Assembly (NCBI RefSeq): GCF_028682175.1
Contig: NZ_JANHKS010000005.1
Coordinates: forward strand, 62,001-126,000
Source of the DNA: Pseudomonas putida
Lineage (GTDB): Bacteria > Pseudomonadota > Gammaproteobacteria > Pseudomonadales > Pseudomonadaceae
Length of the DNA stretch: 64,000 nucleotides
Reading direction: 5' to 3'
Shown in pieces: positions 61,773 to 64,000 of the stretch (its first letter is position 1; every line of letters starts with the position of its first letter). Below the pieces are notes generated by a model that worked only from the letters and a program-made list of their open reading frames with translations, was not told where the DNA came from and made no database searches. A program made the translations under genes and the position numbers.

Positions 61773-62522
61773 ATGCTTCTGCACCTGTCGACCTGGCGCG
61801 AGATCGAGCAATACCTGACCCGCAGCCGCACCATCGTCGTGCCCATCGGCTCGAACGAGCAACATGGCCCCACCGGCCTGCTCGGCACCGACTGGATGTG
61901 CCCGCAGATCATCGCTGAAGAAGCAGCAAAAAACGCCGACATCCTGGTTGCGCCGACCTTCAACATCGGCATGGCCCAGCACCACCTGGGTTTCCCTGGC
62001 ACCATCTCCCTGCGCCCCTCGACCTTCATCGCCGCCATCGGTGACTGGGTACGCTCCCTGGCCGGACATGGCTTCGAAAAGATCCTGTTCCTCAACGGCC
62101 ACGGCGGCAACATTGCCTCGATTGAAGCGGCATTCTCGGAACTGTACGCCGAAGCCAGCTTCGCCCGTCGTCCCGCAGGTTTCGCCCTGAAGCTCTGCAA
62201 CTGGTGGGACCTGGAAGGCGTGACCCGCCTGGCCAACGAGCAATTCCCCACCGGCCACGGCAGTCACGCCACGCCATCGGAAATCGCCGTGACCCAGTGG
62301 GCGTATCCGGAGTCGATCAAGTCGGCGCCCTACTCCCCACAAATCGCCCCCACAGGCCCGATCCGCGAAGCGAAGGATTTCCGCGCACGCTTCCCTGACG
62401 GCCGCATGGGCTCGGACCCGGCTCTGGCGACCCCGGAAAAAGGTGGTGAACTGGTAAGCCTTGCCGCCCAAGGCCTGGTCAAGGCGCTGGATGCGTTCAG
62501 CCGGGAAGAAATGCCGGGCTAG
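61773..62522 (+). CDS. Creatininase-family amidohydrolase
   Basis: This 249-residue metal enzyme has VVPIGSNEQHGPTGLLGTD (ligands Glu29, His31, Asp40) and FLNGHGGNIAS (His110), the creatininase pattern. Family members open cyclic amides such as creatinine or act on formamides. I chose the ATG at 61773 with AAAGAGGACC before it; the open frame extends 30 codons upstream without a ribosome site. The partner amidase lies upstream and an IclR gene is convergent. Confidence 0.84.
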   Translation: MLLHLSTWREIEQYLTRSRTIVVPIGSNEQHGPTGLLGTDWMCPQIIAEEAAKNADILVAPTFNIGMAQHHLGFPGTISLRPSTFIAAIGDWVRSLAGHGFEKILFLNGHGGNIASIEAAFSELYAEASFARRPAGFALKLCNWWDLEGVTRLANEQFPTGHGSHATPSEIAVTQWAYPESIKSAPYSPQIAPTGPIREAKDFRARFPDGRMGSDPALATPEKGGELVSLAAQGLVKALDAFSREEMPG

Positions 62523-62561
62523 TGTGCATGTCTGCCACTGACGGCCGGGAACGTCCGACCG

Positions 62562-63326
62562 TCAGGGGTTGAGGCGCTTGAGTGCGTCACGCAGTTCCGA
62601 ATCGTTGCCACCCAGCGCGCTGGTGGCAATGGCCGCGTTGCGCAGCAGGATCGAGGCGGCGTGTTCGATATGCTCTTTGAGCAATCGATCGGATGGCCCG
62701 GACAAGGTCAACGCCCCTTTCAATTCAAAGCCCATCGCGAATACCGGCACAGACACCGCGCTGGTTTCCGGATCACGCTCGCCGAACGAGCAGGCCCAGA
62801 AACGCTCGCGAACTTCGGCCAGGGCCGGGTCGGCGTTGCGCGAGAACGCCCGAAGAATCTTGCCCGATGCTCCGGCCTGCAACGGAAAACGCGCGCCTTC
62901 AAGCACCGACACCCGCACCGCACGTTTGGGCTCGACGCGAAACAGCACCACGCGGCTGCCATTTTCCTGCACATAGAACGAAGAGGTTTCGCCGCTTTCC
63001 TCGGCGATGGATTCCAGCAACGGATGAATGACGTCACGCAAGCGAAATGACGTCTGGTACAGCTGCGACAGGCGCAACGGCTCGGGCCCCACCGAATAGC
63101 GACCGTCGCTGAGTCGGCGAACGAAACCGGCCTTTTCCAGTGAAGCGATGAGCCTGAGGATGGTGCTTTTATACAGCCCGGTGCGCCTGGAAATTTCCGC
63201 CAGGGTCAGGCAATCCTGCTCGATGTTGAAGGCCGCCAGGATGGCGAATGCACGGTCGACGGCCGCCACACCGCCTTCTGCTTGAGCGGCCTGCTCGGAA
63301 GGGTTTTTCTCGGATTCGGTATTCAT
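62562..63326 (-). CDS. IclR-family transcriptional regulator
   Basis: This 254-residue protein has the N-terminal winged HTH (LTLAEISRRTGLYKSTILRL, about 38-58) and the IclR effector domain (about 85-250; GETSSFYVQENGSRVVLFRV). The start is the ATG at 63326, or a GTG two codons earlier. Convergent to the creatininase gene and downstream of an MFS gene on the same strand, it probably controls this uptake/hydrolysis group. Confidence 0.88.
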   Translation of the reverse strand: MNTESEKNPSEQAAQAEGGVAAVDRAFAILAAFNIEQDCLTLAEISRRTGLYKSTILRLIASLEKAGFVRRLSDGRYSVGPEPLRLSQLYQTSFRLRDVIHPLLESIAEESGETSSFYVQENGSRVVLFRVEPKRAVRVSVLEGARFPLQAGASGKILRAFSRNADPALAEVRERFWACSFGERDPETSAVSVPVFAMGFELKGALTLSGPSDRLLKEHIEHAASILLRNAAIATSALGGNDSELRDALKRLNP

Positions 63327-63455
63327 AGACACTCATTGTCGATTCATCGCTCGCCGGCGACAGCTGCCTTGGGCCTTGCTGTCGCCTGCAAGACAATATC
63401 AGAGGCGCAGGATACCTTCCGCAAAAAGTACAGGTGCAAAAAACGCGACCCGCCC

Positions 63456-64000
63456 TCACGCCTCTTTCAGGAAGAACCGCAGCGAGAGCACCATCGCCGC
63501 CGCCACGAACATGATGCAGCCCATTGCCATCAGGCCCGCGGTGAAAGAGCCGGTGTAGTCCTTGAGGAAGCCCATCAGGTACGGCCCGACAAATCCGCCA
63601 AAGGCGCCAATCGAGTTGATCAGCGCGATCCCGCCTGCGGCGGCCTGGCCACGCAGGAACTTGCCCGGCAATGTGTAGAAAATGGTTTTACCGGCAATGG
63701 TGCCGACCAGCGCCATCGTGATACCGGCCAGCGCCGGAACCAGCGCGTTCATCTGCAGCGCCAGAATCAACGCCACGCCTGCCAGCAGCATGGCCAGGGT
63801 CAGGTTCAAAATGCCTTTGCCGGTACGGTCCACATGTTTGGCCCAGACCAGCAACGCCACCGTGGCGAAGAAATAAGGAATCGCCGCCACCCAGCCGATC
63901 ATGCTGACTTCGACGCCATGGGCCTTGAGCATCTGCGGCAACCAGATGCCGATGCCGTAGGAGCCCAAGGTAAAGCTGAAGGTGATCGAACTGAGAATCC
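63456..64000 (-). CDS. MFS transporter, C-terminal half (start outside the window)
   Basis: The visible 181 residues hold about five to six membrane segments (SFTLGSYGIGIWLPQMLKAH, YFFATVALLVWAKHVDRTGK, ALINSIGAFGGFVGPYLMGF) of the anion:cation symporter family. The frame is open through base 64000, so the N-terminal half lies beyond the edge. It probably imports the substrate handled by the amidase and creatininase-type enzymes next to it. Confidence 0.85.
   Translation of the reverse strand, partial: ILSSITFSFTLGSYGIGIWLPQMLKAHGVEVSMIGWVAAIPYFFATVALLVWAKHVDRTGKGILNLTLAMLLAGVALILALQMNALVPALAGITMALVGTIAGKTIFYTLPGKFLRGQAAAGGIALINSIGAFGGFVGPYLMGFLKDYTGSFTAGLMAMGCIMFVAAAMVLSLRFFLKEA

Noticed and set aside
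1..64000. tRNA, rRNA, insertion sequence or prophage genes
   Set aside because: I found no tRNA-like cloverleaf, rRNA segment, transposase, integrase or phage structural gene on either strand.

Overview
The window is chromosomal DNA of a Pseudomonas, most likely of the P. fluorescens/P. putida complex. This rests on the high GC content, the dense LysR-type regulators paired with divergent catabolic genes, the siaABCD block, DUF2790, ProP, OsmC-YcaO and YdiJ proteins, and the many intergenic REP modules of the form GTAGCAGCACGGCTTGCCGG. I see no rRNA, tRNA, insertion sequence, prophage or CRISPR array.

Layout. 1-9.4 kb: small housekeeping and stress genes (cysteine hydrolase, flavin monooxygenase, dmeRF-type Ni/Co exporter with its CsoR/RcnR-family repressor, SDR, GNAT, GFA and cupin proteins) with three LysR/CsoR-type regulators. 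9.4-13.5 kb: a YdiJ-type D-2-hydroxyacid dehydrogenase with a divergent LysR gene. 13.5-18 kb: a curli operon csgE-csgF-csgA-csgG-csgB-csgH behind a long AT-rich leader. Its CsgA is about three times the usual length, and a strong terminator separates csgA from csgG. 18-22.9 kb: a TetR regulator divergent from an EmrA-EmrB-outer-membrane-channel efflux operon, with a perfect 10-bp inverted repeat as candidate operator. 22.9-24.06 kb: a tandem array of about 3.6 copies of a 304-bp unit built from several REP types. 24-28 kb: an OsmC-YcaO protein divergent from ProP.

28-37.5 kb: a nine-gene operon encoding a PotABCD-type importer, a three-subunit oxidoreductase of the HcnABC/opine-oxidase type, a further FAD amine oxidase and RidA, with a divergent LysR gene. 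37.5-43.8 kb: a DUF2790 protein, then a GntR/FCD regulator, a serine-glyoxylate-type aminotransferase, an MFS transporter and NAD-malic enzyme. The aminotransferase and malic enzyme genes share a 20-bp palindromic operator. 44.4-54.2 kb: a second nine-gene operon with a DHDPS-family enzyme, an ALDH, an FAD oxidase, a glycine-betaine-type ABC importer (one binding protein, one ATPase, two permeases), a proline-racemase-family protein whose second catalytic Cys is Gly, and a GlxA/AraC regulator. It looks like a catabolic route for a proline-like or betaine-like solute. It is followed by a 541-bp gap with an orphan plus-strand terminator.

54.7-64 kb: a LysR regulator, a PhnB/VOC protein, a siaABCD c-di-GMP module whose SiaA is soluble (CBS plus PP2C), then an amidase and a creatininase-family hydrolase with an IclR regulator and the end of an MFS transporter. 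The curli operon and the Sia/diguanylate cyclase module are both aggregation or biofilm functions. The two large operons, the sgaA/maeA group and the amidase group are nutrient-scavenging modules, each with its own local regulator.
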